Origin: Rhizobium sp. GN54
Lineage (GTDB): Bacteria > Pseudomonadota > Alphaproteobacteria > Rhizobiales > Rhizobiaceae
DNA length: 64,000 nucleotides
Assembly: GCF_021026345.1 (NCBI RefSeq)
Contig: NZ_JAJNCZ010000010.1
Span: forward strand, 97,067-161,066
Reading direction: 5' to 3'
The notes under the pieces were generated by a model. The model searched no databases. It was not told the origin of the DNA and saw only the letters and a list, made by a program, of their open reading frames with translations. The first letter of the stretch is position 1, and each line of letters opens with the position of its first letter. This document shows, one piece after another, positions 1 to 10,607 of this stretch. The position numbers were made by a program, and so were the translations under genes.

Positions 1-142
1 CGTCGGCGATCGAGGCGCTGGCGGCGGCCTCCAGCCGTGTCCGCAGCACGACATTGCCTTGCGCAAGGATCCTGGCCGCCGGAATGCCGGGCAGTTTCTT
101 CAGATCGCGATAGGGAGAACCGTCTGTCATCGCCGTGCCCAT
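1..142 (-). CDS. Unknown T6SS-linked protein, N-terminal part (runs off the window)
   Basis: An open frame on the minus strand starts with ATG at 142 and leaves the window at its left edge, so only about 47 residues are visible. Its start codon shares one base with the vgrG stop codon (TGATG), so translation is probably coupled to vgrG. The visible part begins MGTAMTDGSPYRDLKKLPGI; an internal ATG four codons later is an alternative start. Genes placed directly after vgrG often encode effector adaptors, effectors or tip-associated proteins. That is inference from position only, since no domain can be recognised in this fragment. Confidence 0.6.
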   Translation of the reverse strand, partial: MGTAMTDGSPYRDLKKLPGIPAARILAQGNVVLRTRLEAAASASIAD

Positions 143-2268
143 CAGTTGATCATCGTCAGAGCGCCCTTGGCGATCAGCAGGCCGGAGGATTTCAGCTGGG
201 TCATGCCGCCGCCCTCGAGCTTCAGCATGCCGCCACCCTTCAGCGAGGCCTGTCCCTGGCCTTCCATCGTCAGCTGGGCACCGGCCGTCACCTTGGCGGT
301 GGCGGTGGCCTTCACCTCGATCTGGGTGGAGGAAATCGTGATCTTCGCCGGCGTCATCTCGATCTGCGAGCCGCCGCAGACCAGCGTGATCTTCGACCCG
401 GCCGAGATTTTCAGCGTCGTTCCGACATCTATGTCGTAGCTCTTGCCGATATCGTCGGACTTCACGCCGGTGATGGCGACGGCCTGGTCGGCCTTGACGG
501 TCAGCTTGTCATCATTGCCGATCGTGGTGGTACGCTTCTGGGCGATCGAGATCGCCTCCTCGCCCTTGGCGACGGTGAAGCTGTGGTTGCCCTCGCGAAT
601 GGTCTCGGTCTTGTCGCCATGGATGGTCTGGCGCAAGGTGCCGCCCTTGCGATGCTCCAGGCCGACAGTGATCTCCGCATTGTTCTTGACGATCTGCGTG
701 TAGTCGCGCTCGGCCTGGAAGCGCACGAGCTCCGCGTCCCGCTTGTCGTCGAAGACGAGCTCGTTGAAGCCGCCGCCGCCTTTCGAGCTGTTGGTCTTCA
801 GCCCGACCTGGGTCTGGTTGGCGGGCAGGGTATAGGGCAATCTGGTATCGCCGTTGTAGACCATGCCGGTGATCAGCGGACGGTCGAGATCACCTTCCTC
901 GAACTGGACGACCACTTCCTGGCCGATGCGCGGAACGCCGACCATGCCCCAGCCTTTGCCGCTCCACGGCACGGCGGTGCGGATCCAGCAGGACGACATG
1001 TCGTCGCGACGCCCCAGGCGGTCCCAATGGAACTGAACCTTCACCCGGCCATACTGGTCGGTCCAGATTTCCTCGCCCGGCTTTCCGACGACGACGGCGG
1101 TCTGCAGGCCGGAATGGGTCGGGCGCGGGGTGACCTGCGGCGCGCGAAATGCCATGTCGACCGGCTGGACCTCGAAGATGCAGCGATAGATGTCGCTGCT
1201 GTTGCCACCGTCGAAATCGAGCGTCGGGCCGAGGATTGCATCGATGAATTCGCGGTCCTCGACATCGGCGTCGATCTGCAGCTGGTGGCGGGCATGAATG
1301 ACGAGATACTCGCTGTTTTCCGCCTTGCGGGGATGTTTCTTCAGCTTGAACTTGTTGCCGGCCGCCATCTGGCGGACATTGCTGACGCCGCGGGAGCGCT
1401 GGGCCTGGGCGGCGAAACCCTCGACCTTGACGCGCGCATGATGTTCGCCTTCGCGGATGTCGGCGTGTCGACCCGGATATTCATAGACCTCGTAGGACTT
1501 ATAGGCATGCTTGCCCTTGGGGAGCGCCTTCACCGATTTCAGGTCGGATCTCGGCTTCTCGAAATCATAGTCCTGCAGGGTGACCTTGCCGGTGCGGATG
1601 CTTTCGGCGCCGCGCCATTCGAAGACATGGTCCTCGTTTCGGCGATAGGAGGATTCGCGGAAGTAGAATTCGATCTCGGCGCCGTCCTCGATTTCCTTGT
1701 GAGCGCTGGCCTCGTCTGCGAGGACCAGGATCTCCTTCGTCTTCTCGTGGGTGAAATAATAATAGATGCCTTCCTCCTCCATCAGCCGGGAGACAAAGGC
1801 GAAATCGGTCTCGTGGTACTGAACGCAATAATTGCGCTTGGGGTAGGGATGCTTGGTCGTGTTCCGGAAGTCGGAAAAACCGTGCTGGCCGAAGATTTCC
1901 TTGATCACGTCGATCACCGACTTGTCCTGGAATATCCGGCAGTTCGAGGTCAGCGTCAGGAACCACAGCCACGGCCGCACCTCGGCGCGGAAATAGCCGC
2001 GTCCGGCATGGGAACCCAGATATTCGGCGGCGGCGCAGCGCCCCTGGAAATAGCGAATCTTGTCCTTCGGCGCATCGATCTCCAGCCGCAGACGCTCACC
2101 GACGATCTTTTGCAGGTCGAGGTCGATATCCGGAGACATGAACTCGATCGTCGCTTCCGTGATCCGGCTCAGGCCTTCCCCGACCTCGGCCCTCATGAGG
2201 AAACCCTTGAGGTTGTTGGGAAGCTCGAGGCGGACCTGACGTCCTTCCAGAATGCTGTTGCTGGCCAT
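142..2268 (-). CDS. vgrG: T6SS spike protein VgrG (TssI)
   Basis: A 708-residue VgrG, the trimeric spike that caps the Hcp tube and carries effectors out of the cell. The first ~370 residues look like the gp27-type base. They are followed by a gp5-like OB-fold region around 400-480 with the family pattern GRVKVQFHWDR, then SCWIRTAVPWSGKGWG and GVPRIGQEVVVQFEEGD. After a Gly-rich stretch (SSKGGGGFNELVFDDKRD, near 505) the protein continues as a repetitive beta-rich needle to about residue 700 and ends without any extra catalytic domain. It is therefore a standard, not an evolved, VgrG, and effectors would have to be separate proteins. The gene is last but one in the visible T6SS block and overlaps the next gene by one base. 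Confidence 0.95.
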   Translation of the reverse strand: MASNSILEGRQVRLELPNNLKGFLMRAEVGEGLSRITEATIEFMSPDIDLDLQKIVGERLRLEIDAPKDKIRYFQGRCAAAEYLGSHAGRGYFRAEVRPWLWFLTLTSNCRIFQDKSVIDVIKEIFGQHGFSDFRNTTKHPYPKRNYCVQYHETDFAFVSRLMEEEGIYYYFTHEKTKEILVLADEASAHKEIEDGAEIEFYFRESSYRRNEDHVFEWRGAESIRTGKVTLQDYDFEKPRSDLKSVKALPKGKHAYKSYEVYEYPGRHADIREGEHHARVKVEGFAAQAQRSRGVSNVRQMAAGNKFKLKKHPRKAENSEYLVIHARHQLQIDADVEDREFIDAILGPTLDFDGGNSSDIYRCIFEVQPVDMAFRAPQVTPRPTHSGLQTAVVVGKPGEEIWTDQYGRVKVQFHWDRLGRRDDMSSCWIRTAVPWSGKGWGMVGVPRIGQEVVVQFEEGDLDRPLITGMVYNGDTRLPYTLPANQTQVGLKTNSSKGGGGFNELVFDDKRDAELVRFQAERDYTQIVKNNAEITVGLEHRKGGTLRQTIHGDKTETIREGNHSFTVAKGEEAISIAQKRTTTIGNDDKLTVKADQAVAITGVKSDDIGKSYDIDVGTTLKISAGSKITLVCGGSQIEMTPAKITISSTQIEVKATATAKVTAGAQLTMEGQGQASLKGGGMLKLEGGGMTQLKSSGLLIAKGALTMIN

Positions 2269-2290
2269 CGACGGTTTCCTTCGTCCCCGC

Positions 2291-2587
2291 TCAGTTCGGC
2301 TGGGCCAGCTCGACGGCGACCAGCTCGTCGTTCTGCTTCAGACGTGCGACGATGTCGGGATGAACGGCCCACAATTCGCCCGGGGTGACGCCTTCCGGCA
2401 ACAGCTCGCCCAGCGCCGACATTGAAGGCAGGCCCAGGCAGCGCACCGGCTTGGGATAGGGCTTTTCATTGCTCAACATGGCGCTGAGATGCGCGTCGCC
2501 GTCCAGCAGCCAGAAGGATTGCTCCACTTCGACGAGAAGGATGCCTTCATCCCGGTCATCTTCCTGGTTGGTCTCAAGGTGTTGCAT
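2291..2587 (-). CDS. Small acidic unknown protein between the sheath-fusion gene and vgrG
   Basis: This gene encodes about 98 residues. The ATG at 2587 shares one base with the stop codon of the upstream 987-aa gene (TGATG); a GTG one codon earlier is the alternative start. The sequence is acidic at both ends, with a central ESFWLLDGDAHLSAM-like hydrophobic patch and no signal peptide or transmembrane segment. I do not recognise a family. Coupling to the sheath-fusion gene and a gap of only 22 bases to vgrG indicate that it belongs to the secretion operon, possibly as a small adaptor or chaperone. That role is inferred from position. Confidence 0.75.
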   Translation of the reverse strand: MQHLETNQEDDRDEGILLVEVEQSFWLLDGDAHLSAMLSNEKPYPKPVRCLGLPSMSALGELLPEGVTPGELWAVHPDIVARLKQNDELVAVELAQPN

Positions 2588-5550
2588 CACAGGTTCTCCA
2601 GAAGGGCCGCCAGTTCGGGGTCGAGTTCGGAATCCGACGATCCGCCGGTGTCGTCGGCGAACTGGGCAAGCAGGTCATCAAGGCTGACGTCGTCGTCGGA
2701 AGCGGTTCCGGTGTCGAGATTGAGATCGAAGTCGGGTTCCGCGCCATCATTCGATTCGGTGGCGGGCGCGGTGTCCCCGGTCTCCGTCGATGGGGCGGCG
2801 GCAAACGAGATGATGGTGTCATCCATGCTCGCCGAACGGGTTGGCGTGCCCGCCCAGGGTCCGGCGAGCATGGCGCCACCAAGCGATTGGAACGAGCCCT
2901 GGCGGATTTCCGTGCGCCCCTTGACGGACAGGACCGGCATGAAGCCGCGCGCCACGACCTCGGCCGCGCCACGCGTATCCAGCAGCCGCTCGGTGCAGGG
3001 CAGCGCGATCTGGTCGCCGTGCTGATCGGTCATGACATGCATGGGAATGTCGCCGAGCGACATGACCTCGCCGAGGCGTATTGTCTTGCCCATGCGGGTC
3101 ACCGTGGCGGCCATGAGGATGGCCGAGAGGATGGCCGGATTGGCCCACAGCATGCCCTTGAGGCCGCTGCGCAGGGTGAATTCCTCGAAGTCGAACGGCT
3201 CGACCGGCTCGGTCCGGCGGCCATAGGGCAGGCGCAGCAGGAAGCGCGGCGCCGCAAGGCCGACATGGGCCGCCTCGGGAAGTGCCCGCAGATCATCCCA
3301 TGTCCTGGCGACGATCGGATGGCGGTCATGCTTGCGCGTTTCCAGGAATTGCGGGGAGATCGCCGCGACGAAGGGCGCGTTCATCCAGGCCGATATTTTC
3401 GACATGCGCGCCAGAAGCTCGGCGTGCGGCGGGGTTTCTTCCAGCGTGTAGAGACCGAACACGGCGGACAGCGGTCCCTGCCGATCATCGAGCCTGGGCT
3501 CCTCGGCCAGCATGCGGAACAGCCCGCTTTCCGACAGGTCGTCCTGGGCCGAGAGATCCGCCGCCCATTCCTCGGCGGAGACGTCGTAAAGCACGATTTC
3601 GAGGTTTGCACCGGTCTCGATCCGCCGCGCCAGAAGTTCCAGGCTGCGCCAGGTGGCCTCGACCGCCTGAAAATCCGGATGATGGAGAATGGCGCGCATC
3701 GCGCCCGAAAGCGCCTCGTCGATGACGGCGAGCATCGTGTCCTGGGCGGGGTCGCGGGCGGCATGAACATAGGGGCCGACGATCCGGGCGATCAGTTCCG
3801 TGGCGGGGCTTGCCTGCGTCAGCCGACCCTGGCTGTCGCCGATGAGCGAGCGGAAATCGCCGAGCCTGCGATCGGCCGGTACGGCGCTACCTTTCGCCCG
3901 CTTGCGGGACGAAAGGTCGAAGTCTGCGTGAATGCCGGCGAAGCCCTGCAATTCGGCCATGGCCCGCTGATCGCCCCGGGCGACACGCTGGCGAAGACCG
4001 GCGAGTTCCTCGAACAGGGCGACATTGTCGTAAAGCGCATCGGGATGCAGGTCGTCGAGGTTCCTCAACGTCACTTCGACGCCCGCGCCGTCCGCGCCGA
4101 TCGGCAGGACAAGCGTCGTGGCGAAGCGGGCGATCACGGCGTCGATGCTGTCGACGTCGAAGCGGATCGGCTTGCGAGCGGCAAGCTCGTCGCCGATCTC
4201 GATTGACCCGCGCACGGCCCGGCCGGAAAAATCGCCAAGAAGCGCAATGCGGAATTTTGCCCGAGGCAGATCGAGCTCGGCGGGTCGTTCCGCCGTCAGG
4301 GTGCCGAAGGGGGACAGGATCGCCGCCGCCGGCTCTTCGGTGTCCGCGGTTTCTTCCGTCTCGTCATCGTCGAGGCCGGCGAGGAGGCTGGACAGGTCGT
4401 CATCCGTGTCGGGTTCCGTGGCCTCGTCCTGCGAGTCCGCATCGAGCCCACTCAGCAGGGCATCGAGGTCGGCGTCCGGCTCCGCCCCGGTTTCATCGTC
4501 GGAGGCGCCGAGATTTTGCAAAAGGGCGTCGAGATCGTCGTCAGCGTCGGGCTGCGGCTCCTCCCCGGCTTCCTCATTCGGCGAAAGCTCGGCAGCCTCC
4601 GACAATTCGGGGCTGTCGAGGAAGCTCTCCGGCAGTTCGCTGGCGACGGTGTCCGCCGCATCTTCATCCTCGATGTTCAGCAGCAACAGGGCGTCGATGT
4701 CGTCGTCTGGCTCCGCGTCCGATACCTCGTCGGTGTCGTCGCCGAGATTGTTCAACAGCGCATCCAGATCGTCGTCCGCAACCGGATCCGCTTCCGCCGT
4801 GTCGTCGGATACCGGTTCGAATTCCTCTATCCGGTCGGCATTGTCAGGGATTTCGGCCTCGTCGGAAGCAGCGACAAGCTTCATCCGGTCCAGTACGGAT
4901 GCGGTGGCGGCGCTTTCATCGACCGCTTCCGCAACCGGCGTTGCGCGAAGGGAGTTCAGGATCGCATCGACATCGTCGCGCCCGGCAGGCTCCTCGGCAT
5001 CCGGCACCGCAGCCCGCAGGCTTTCGAGCGCATTCGAGCGGTCGTCGGACGGATTTCCCGACGCGCCGGAAAGTCCGGTCAGCGCCGCGAGCGTGGCGGG
5101 ATCGGAGATCAGTTTCGCGATCAGATCCTCCGCTCCGGTCTTGCCGTCCATGTAGGTTACGAGATGGCTGAGCTTTGTCCGTGCCTCCAGAAGCTTGCGC
5201 AGCGGTTCCACGTTCTTCGCGATCGCCGCCGGAGAAAAGTCCTCCAGGCGCTCGAAGGTCAGGTCGACGGAGAGATTGCCTTCGCCCGTCAGCATGTTGG
5301 GCACATGGAAGGCCGCGCGCGGACGGATCGCCTTCATCCGTTCGTCGAAATTGTCGACGTCGATTTCCAGGAACTTGCGATCGGCGACCGCCGGCAGGGG
5401 CTCGGCCGAATTGCCGGAGAGATCGGCCATCACGCCCATGACGAAAGGCAGCTGGACCGTCTTTTCCGCTCCGTACACTTCCACGTCATATTCGATCTGC
5501 ACCCGAGGCGCCCGGTTGCGCGCAACGAATTTCTGACCGCTTTTCGACAT
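2587..5550 (-). CDS. TssB-acidic linker-TssC-like fusion protein of the T6SS cluster
   Basis: A 987-residue protein, started at ATG 5550 because a GGGGAAGG ribosome site precedes it and the product then aligns with TssB from residue 1. Residues 1-160 are a full TssB domain, about four-fifths identical by eye to the TssB encoded at 15920-16438. Residues 165-430 are a very acidic linker. Residues 431-520 begin AKFRIALLGDFSGR and look like a second, divergent VipA-type domain. Residues 600-900 look like TssC (HHPDFQAVEATWRSLELL, APRFLLRLPYG) but lack the C-terminal ~100-residue domain of canonical TssC. An acidic tail closes the protein. Short motifs of the form DDDLDALLxxLG recur at about 192, 259, 282, 337, 358, 382, 952 and 976. 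Since tssB and tssC are also present, this is probably a sheath-like scaffold or regulator, not the main sheath subunit. That role is inferred. Confidence 0.9.
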   Translation of the reverse strand: MSKSGQKFVARNRAPRVQIEYDVEVYGAEKTVQLPFVMGVMADLSGNSAEPLPAVADRKFLEIDVDNFDERMKAIRPRAAFHVPNMLTGEGNLSVDLTFERLEDFSPAAIAKNVEPLRKLLEARTKLSHLVTYMDGKTGAEDLIAKLISDPATLAALTGLSGASGNPSDDRSNALESLRAAVPDAEEPAGRDDVDAILNSLRATPVAEAVDESAATASVLDRMKLVAASDEAEIPDNADRIEEFEPVSDDTAEADPVADDDLDALLNNLGDDTDEVSDAEPDDDIDALLLLNIEDEDAADTVASELPESFLDSPELSEAAELSPNEEAGEEPQPDADDDLDALLQNLGASDDETGAEPDADLDALLSGLDADSQDEATEPDTDDDLSSLLAGLDDDETEETADTEEPAAAILSPFGTLTAERPAELDLPRAKFRIALLGDFSGRAVRGSIEIGDELAARKPIRFDVDSIDAVIARFATTLVLPIGADGAGVEVTLRNLDDLHPDALYDNVALFEELAGLRQRVARGDQRAMAELQGFAGIHADFDLSSRKRAKGSAVPADRRLGDFRSLIGDSQGRLTQASPATELIARIVGPYVHAARDPAQDTMLAVIDEALSGAMRAILHHPDFQAVEATWRSLELLARRIETGANLEIVLYDVSAEEWAADLSAQDDLSESGLFRMLAEEPRLDDRQGPLSAVFGLYTLEETPPHAELLARMSKISAWMNAPFVAAISPQFLETRKHDRHPIVARTWDDLRALPEAAHVGLAAPRFLLRLPYGRRTEPVEPFDFEEFTLRSGLKGMLWANPAILSAILMAATVTRMGKTIRLGEVMSLGDIPMHVMTDQHGDQIALPCTERLLDTRGAAEVVARGFMPVLSVKGRTEIRQGSFQSLGGAMLAGPWAGTPTRSASMDDTIISFAAAPSTETGDTAPATESNDGAEPDFDLNLDTGTASDDDVSLDDLLAQFADDTGGSSDSELDPELAALLENL

Positions 5551-5720
5551 CGAACCTTCCCCGAGAACCTGACAATCGGGCGGGTGTCGGAATAGTCGAC
5601 CACGGCCCTGTTGCTGGTTAGTGCTCGGGAAAGTCAAAGAGGTTCGAACCGGAAGCAAAAAAAACGAAGATCGCCCTTTTGCCGGCGCTCACGCCATTTG
5701 CATGGCAGGCAAAAGTGCCG

Positions 5721-5738
5721 CCCCGCTTGAAAACGGGG
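5721..5738 (-). terminator. Stem-loop after the 355-aa gene
   Basis: CCCCG and CGGGG at 5721-5725 and 5734-5738 form a 5-bp stem with an 8-base loop. It lies 13 bases beyond the stop codon of the gene at 5751-6818, inside the minus-strand operon. No good T-run follows, so it may be a processing or attenuation hairpin. The 200-base gap here (5551-5750) holds no other gene. Confidence 0.35.
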
Positions 5739-5750
5739 CTTTCCCGGGGC

Positions 5751-6818
5751 CTAGACCGCCAGTTCCTTGATACTGTCGAAAAGCGACCTGACTTCCCCCA
5801 CGGTTTCGGTGAGGCTGTTGGCTTTCTCGAAAATCGTCTCCTTGTTGAAGGCCTTGAGCTTGTCCATCACGGTGCGGTCATCGACGTCGCCACCGTTTTT
5901 CTTGAACATGTCCTGCATGTCGGCCAGATAACGCTCGCGTTTTGTCAGCGTCTCGGTCATCGAGCGAACTTCGCCTTTGAGCTTCATGCAGGCTGCTCCG
6001 ACCTTGACGCCTTCCTTCAGCGTCGTGGCGGCCTTCATCTCTGTCTGCAGCTTTCCTGCATTCACAGAAACATTATCGATTTTTTGCCGGAATTTGGTCA
6101 GGTGATCGCGATAATACTTACGTGTCTTCTCGACCTTGCCTGCGGCGTTATCCACATCCTTCGAGGGTTTTTTCGCTGAGGTGTCCTTTTTCTTTTCGGT
6201 GAGGTAGTTGGAGAGCGCGCCTTCGAGGTCCCGTTCCAGTTCGTTCTCTCGCTTTCCGAGCTGGATAATCTCGGCCTGGAGGGTGACCAGCGTGTTCAGA
6301 ATGCCGACGATAGCCGAAATGTCTGTTCCATGGGACGCGGCGAGCTTGGCGGCGCTTGCGACAAGCTTGATCACGGAGGTCGCGAAGAAAATGGCCGTCT
6401 TGACCTGCGCCTCGCGCAGGTTCTCGTTGTCCTTCTTTTCCCTTTCAAATCGCTTCTTGACCTTGTTGTCCGCGTCCTCTTTGGCCGAATCCAGCAGCTC
6501 CTGAATCTTCTTGTTCGCGATGGAAGCGATGTACATCGCCTTCGGGTGATCCTCGTCGTCAGGCTTGCCGTCGCCGAGAAGCTCGTTGACCTGCTTGGCC
6601 ACCGCGAAGGCATAGAGGGTGATTTCCTTCTCCTTTGCCTCCAGTGCCTTGCGCCCTTCCTCCTCCAACCGTTTGAGAAGCGATTCCGGCGCGGGATCTT
6701 TACCCCTCGTGGAGACGGTGATCTCCATTCTCACTGTATATCTGGGTATCTCTACGAACTTGCTCTTGGGCCTGTTGCGAACCAGATCGACAATGTAAAA
6801 CTTGTGCGTGGTTTCCAT
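5751..6818 (-). CDS. Unknown helical, coiled-coil protein within the T6SS operon
   Basis: A 355-residue protein of unrecognised family. The N-terminal ~40 residues look beta-like (METTHKFYIVDLVRNRPKSK). The rest is predicted helical and rich in Lys and Glu, with long heptad-like stretches (about 50-145 and 185-300). One hydrophobic helical segment lies around residues 143-190 (AIFFATSVIKLVASAAKLAA, then ISAIVGILNTLVTLQAEIIQL). The gene is visibly less GC-rich than its neighbours, which suggests later acquisition. It sits between clpV and the sheath-fusion gene, on the same strand. Its long helices around one amphipathic or hydrophobic hairpin resemble the general plan of alpha-helical pore formers, so it may be a T6SS cargo protein. 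A structural accessory role is equally possible. Confidence 0.85.
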   Translation of the reverse strand: METTHKFYIVDLVRNRPKSKFVEIPRYTVRMEITVSTRGKDPAPESLLKRLEEEGRKALEAKEKEITLYAFAVAKQVNELLGDGKPDDEDHPKAMYIASIANKKIQELLDSAKEDADNKVKKRFEREKKDNENLREAQVKTAIFFATSVIKLVASAAKLAASHGTDISAIVGILNTLVTLQAEIIQLGKRENELERDLEGALSNYLTEKKKDTSAKKPSKDVDNAAGKVEKTRKYYRDHLTKFRQKIDNVSVNAGKLQTEMKAATTLKEGVKVGAACMKLKGEVRSMTETLTKRERYLADMQDMFKKNGGDVDDRTVMDKLKAFNKETIFEKANSLTETVGEVRSLFDSIKELAV

Positions 6819-6855
6819 CGTTTAGAAGTCCTCTTTATTCCAGTATGTTCGTCCT

Positions 6856-9564
<2,709 letters not shown>

Positions 9565-9587
9565 GGTCGTCCTTCCCGATGGCTGGC

Positions 9588-10607
9588 TCAGGGCGCATGC
9601 TGCGCCGGAGCCGTGAGATACAGATCGTCGGCGTCGGCGGCCGGTCGCACGCCTATCCAGGTGGTGTGTCCAAGCGCTCCGGAACGGCCGAGGACGCTTG
9701 GCGGCACCTGGTTCCTGTCGAGCACCAGGTTTGCCTCCCATTCCAGAGTGTCGCCGGCATAGCCGCGGATGAGTGCTGCCAGCCGCTTGAGGCTCTGGCC
9801 GCCCGGCAGCAGGCGACGGTAGTCCTCGAGCGAGAGCGGACCCATACGGATGCGAAACCGGGCTTCGCGCGACCAGACTTTCTCGCCGAGACTGGCGCAA
9901 CCGCCGAGGCTGGCATTGCCCAGACGGCCGCGATCATGGGGTTCCAGATGCAGCCAACTGCCGACAAAGCTTTCGATCGAGATCTCCGCGCGGAAGAAGC
10001 GTGCCAGGATCGCCTTGAGGCCGGCCTCGCTGCGCGGGGCGGTCGCGAGCAGGCCGGCGAAATGCCGCTTGGCAAGATCAGGCATGGCGTCACGGCATTC
10101 GAAGTTTTCGCCGGCCAGGCCGGCGAGGGCGTCGAGCTTGGTGCCGAAGGGATCATCGTCGGGGCGGTCGAAGGAGGGGGCCGGTTCGCCGGTTGCCCAT
10201 GCCCGGTAGAGAAGCGACATCATGCGATGGTGGAAGACGTCGGCGAAGGCGACGATCGTCGGGTCCTGGTGGTTCCGCTGCCGGTCGCGGGCATATTCGG
10301 TCAGATGCAGCGGCAGCGCGCCGTTGGGGCCGAAGAGCCCGAAGAACCGCTGCGTCAGGAGATGGCGGCCGGTTTCCGGATCGCTGGAGAAGGCCGAGAG
10401 CGTGGAGGTCGGAAAGGCGAGCTCCGGCGCCTGTGACAGACGGACCGCATCCTGCGAAGGACGGCGCGACCGTCCGAGGCGCGGACGGTCGGAATGGGTG
10501 GCCTCGATCAACCGCAAGGCCTGAAAGATGTGATGGGACTGCGGGTCCTGTCCGAGCGCGGCCAGGCGGCTCAGATCAGGACCCGCCTCCCGCTTTTGGC
10601 CGGCCAT
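9588..10607 (-). CDS. tssG: T6SS baseplate protein TssG
   Basis: A 339-residue TssG, part of the baseplate wedge with TssE, TssF and TssK. The start at ATG 10607 (MAGQKREAGPDLSRL) gives the usual length and overlaps the end of tssF by 37 bases, typical of this gene pair. Family features are HHIFQALRLIEA near residue 27, the LGRSRRPSQDAVRL segment near 50 and PELAFP shortly after. It also has the mid-region QRFFGLFGPNGALPLHLTEY and the C-terminal GHTTWIGVR. A longer frame reaching 11123 was rejected because it lies wholly inside tssF. Confidence 0.93.
   Translation of the reverse strand: MAGQKREAGPDLSRLAALGQDPQSHHIFQALRLIEATHSDRPRLGRSRRPSQDAVRLSQAPELAFPTSTLSAFSSDPETGRHLLTQRFFGLFGPNGALPLHLTEYARDRQRNHQDPTIVAFADVFHHRMMSLLYRAWATGEPAPSFDRPDDDPFGTKLDALAGLAGENFECRDAMPDLAKRHFAGLLATAPRSEAGLKAILARFFRAEISIESFVGSWLHLEPHDRGRLGNASLGGCASLGEKVWSREARFRIRMGPLSLEDYRRLLPGGQSLKRLAALIRGYAGDTLEWEANLVLDRNQVPPSVLGRSGALGHTTWIGVRPAADADDLYLTAPAQHAP

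Noticed and set aside
37..2388. 783-codon open frame on the plus strand opposite vgrG
   Set aside because: It mirrors the codon positions of the well-supported vgrG gene, has no family resemblance and contains long Asp/Gly/Leu shadows typical of high-GC antisense frames. The same applies to 2887-4206, 7528-9762, 14705-16468, 28587-30632 and 31124-32407.
5551..5658. N-terminal extension of the TssB-TssC fusion to position 5658
   Set aside because: The extra 36 residues have no TssB match, and a strong ribosome site with the exact TssB N-terminus is found at ATG 5550.
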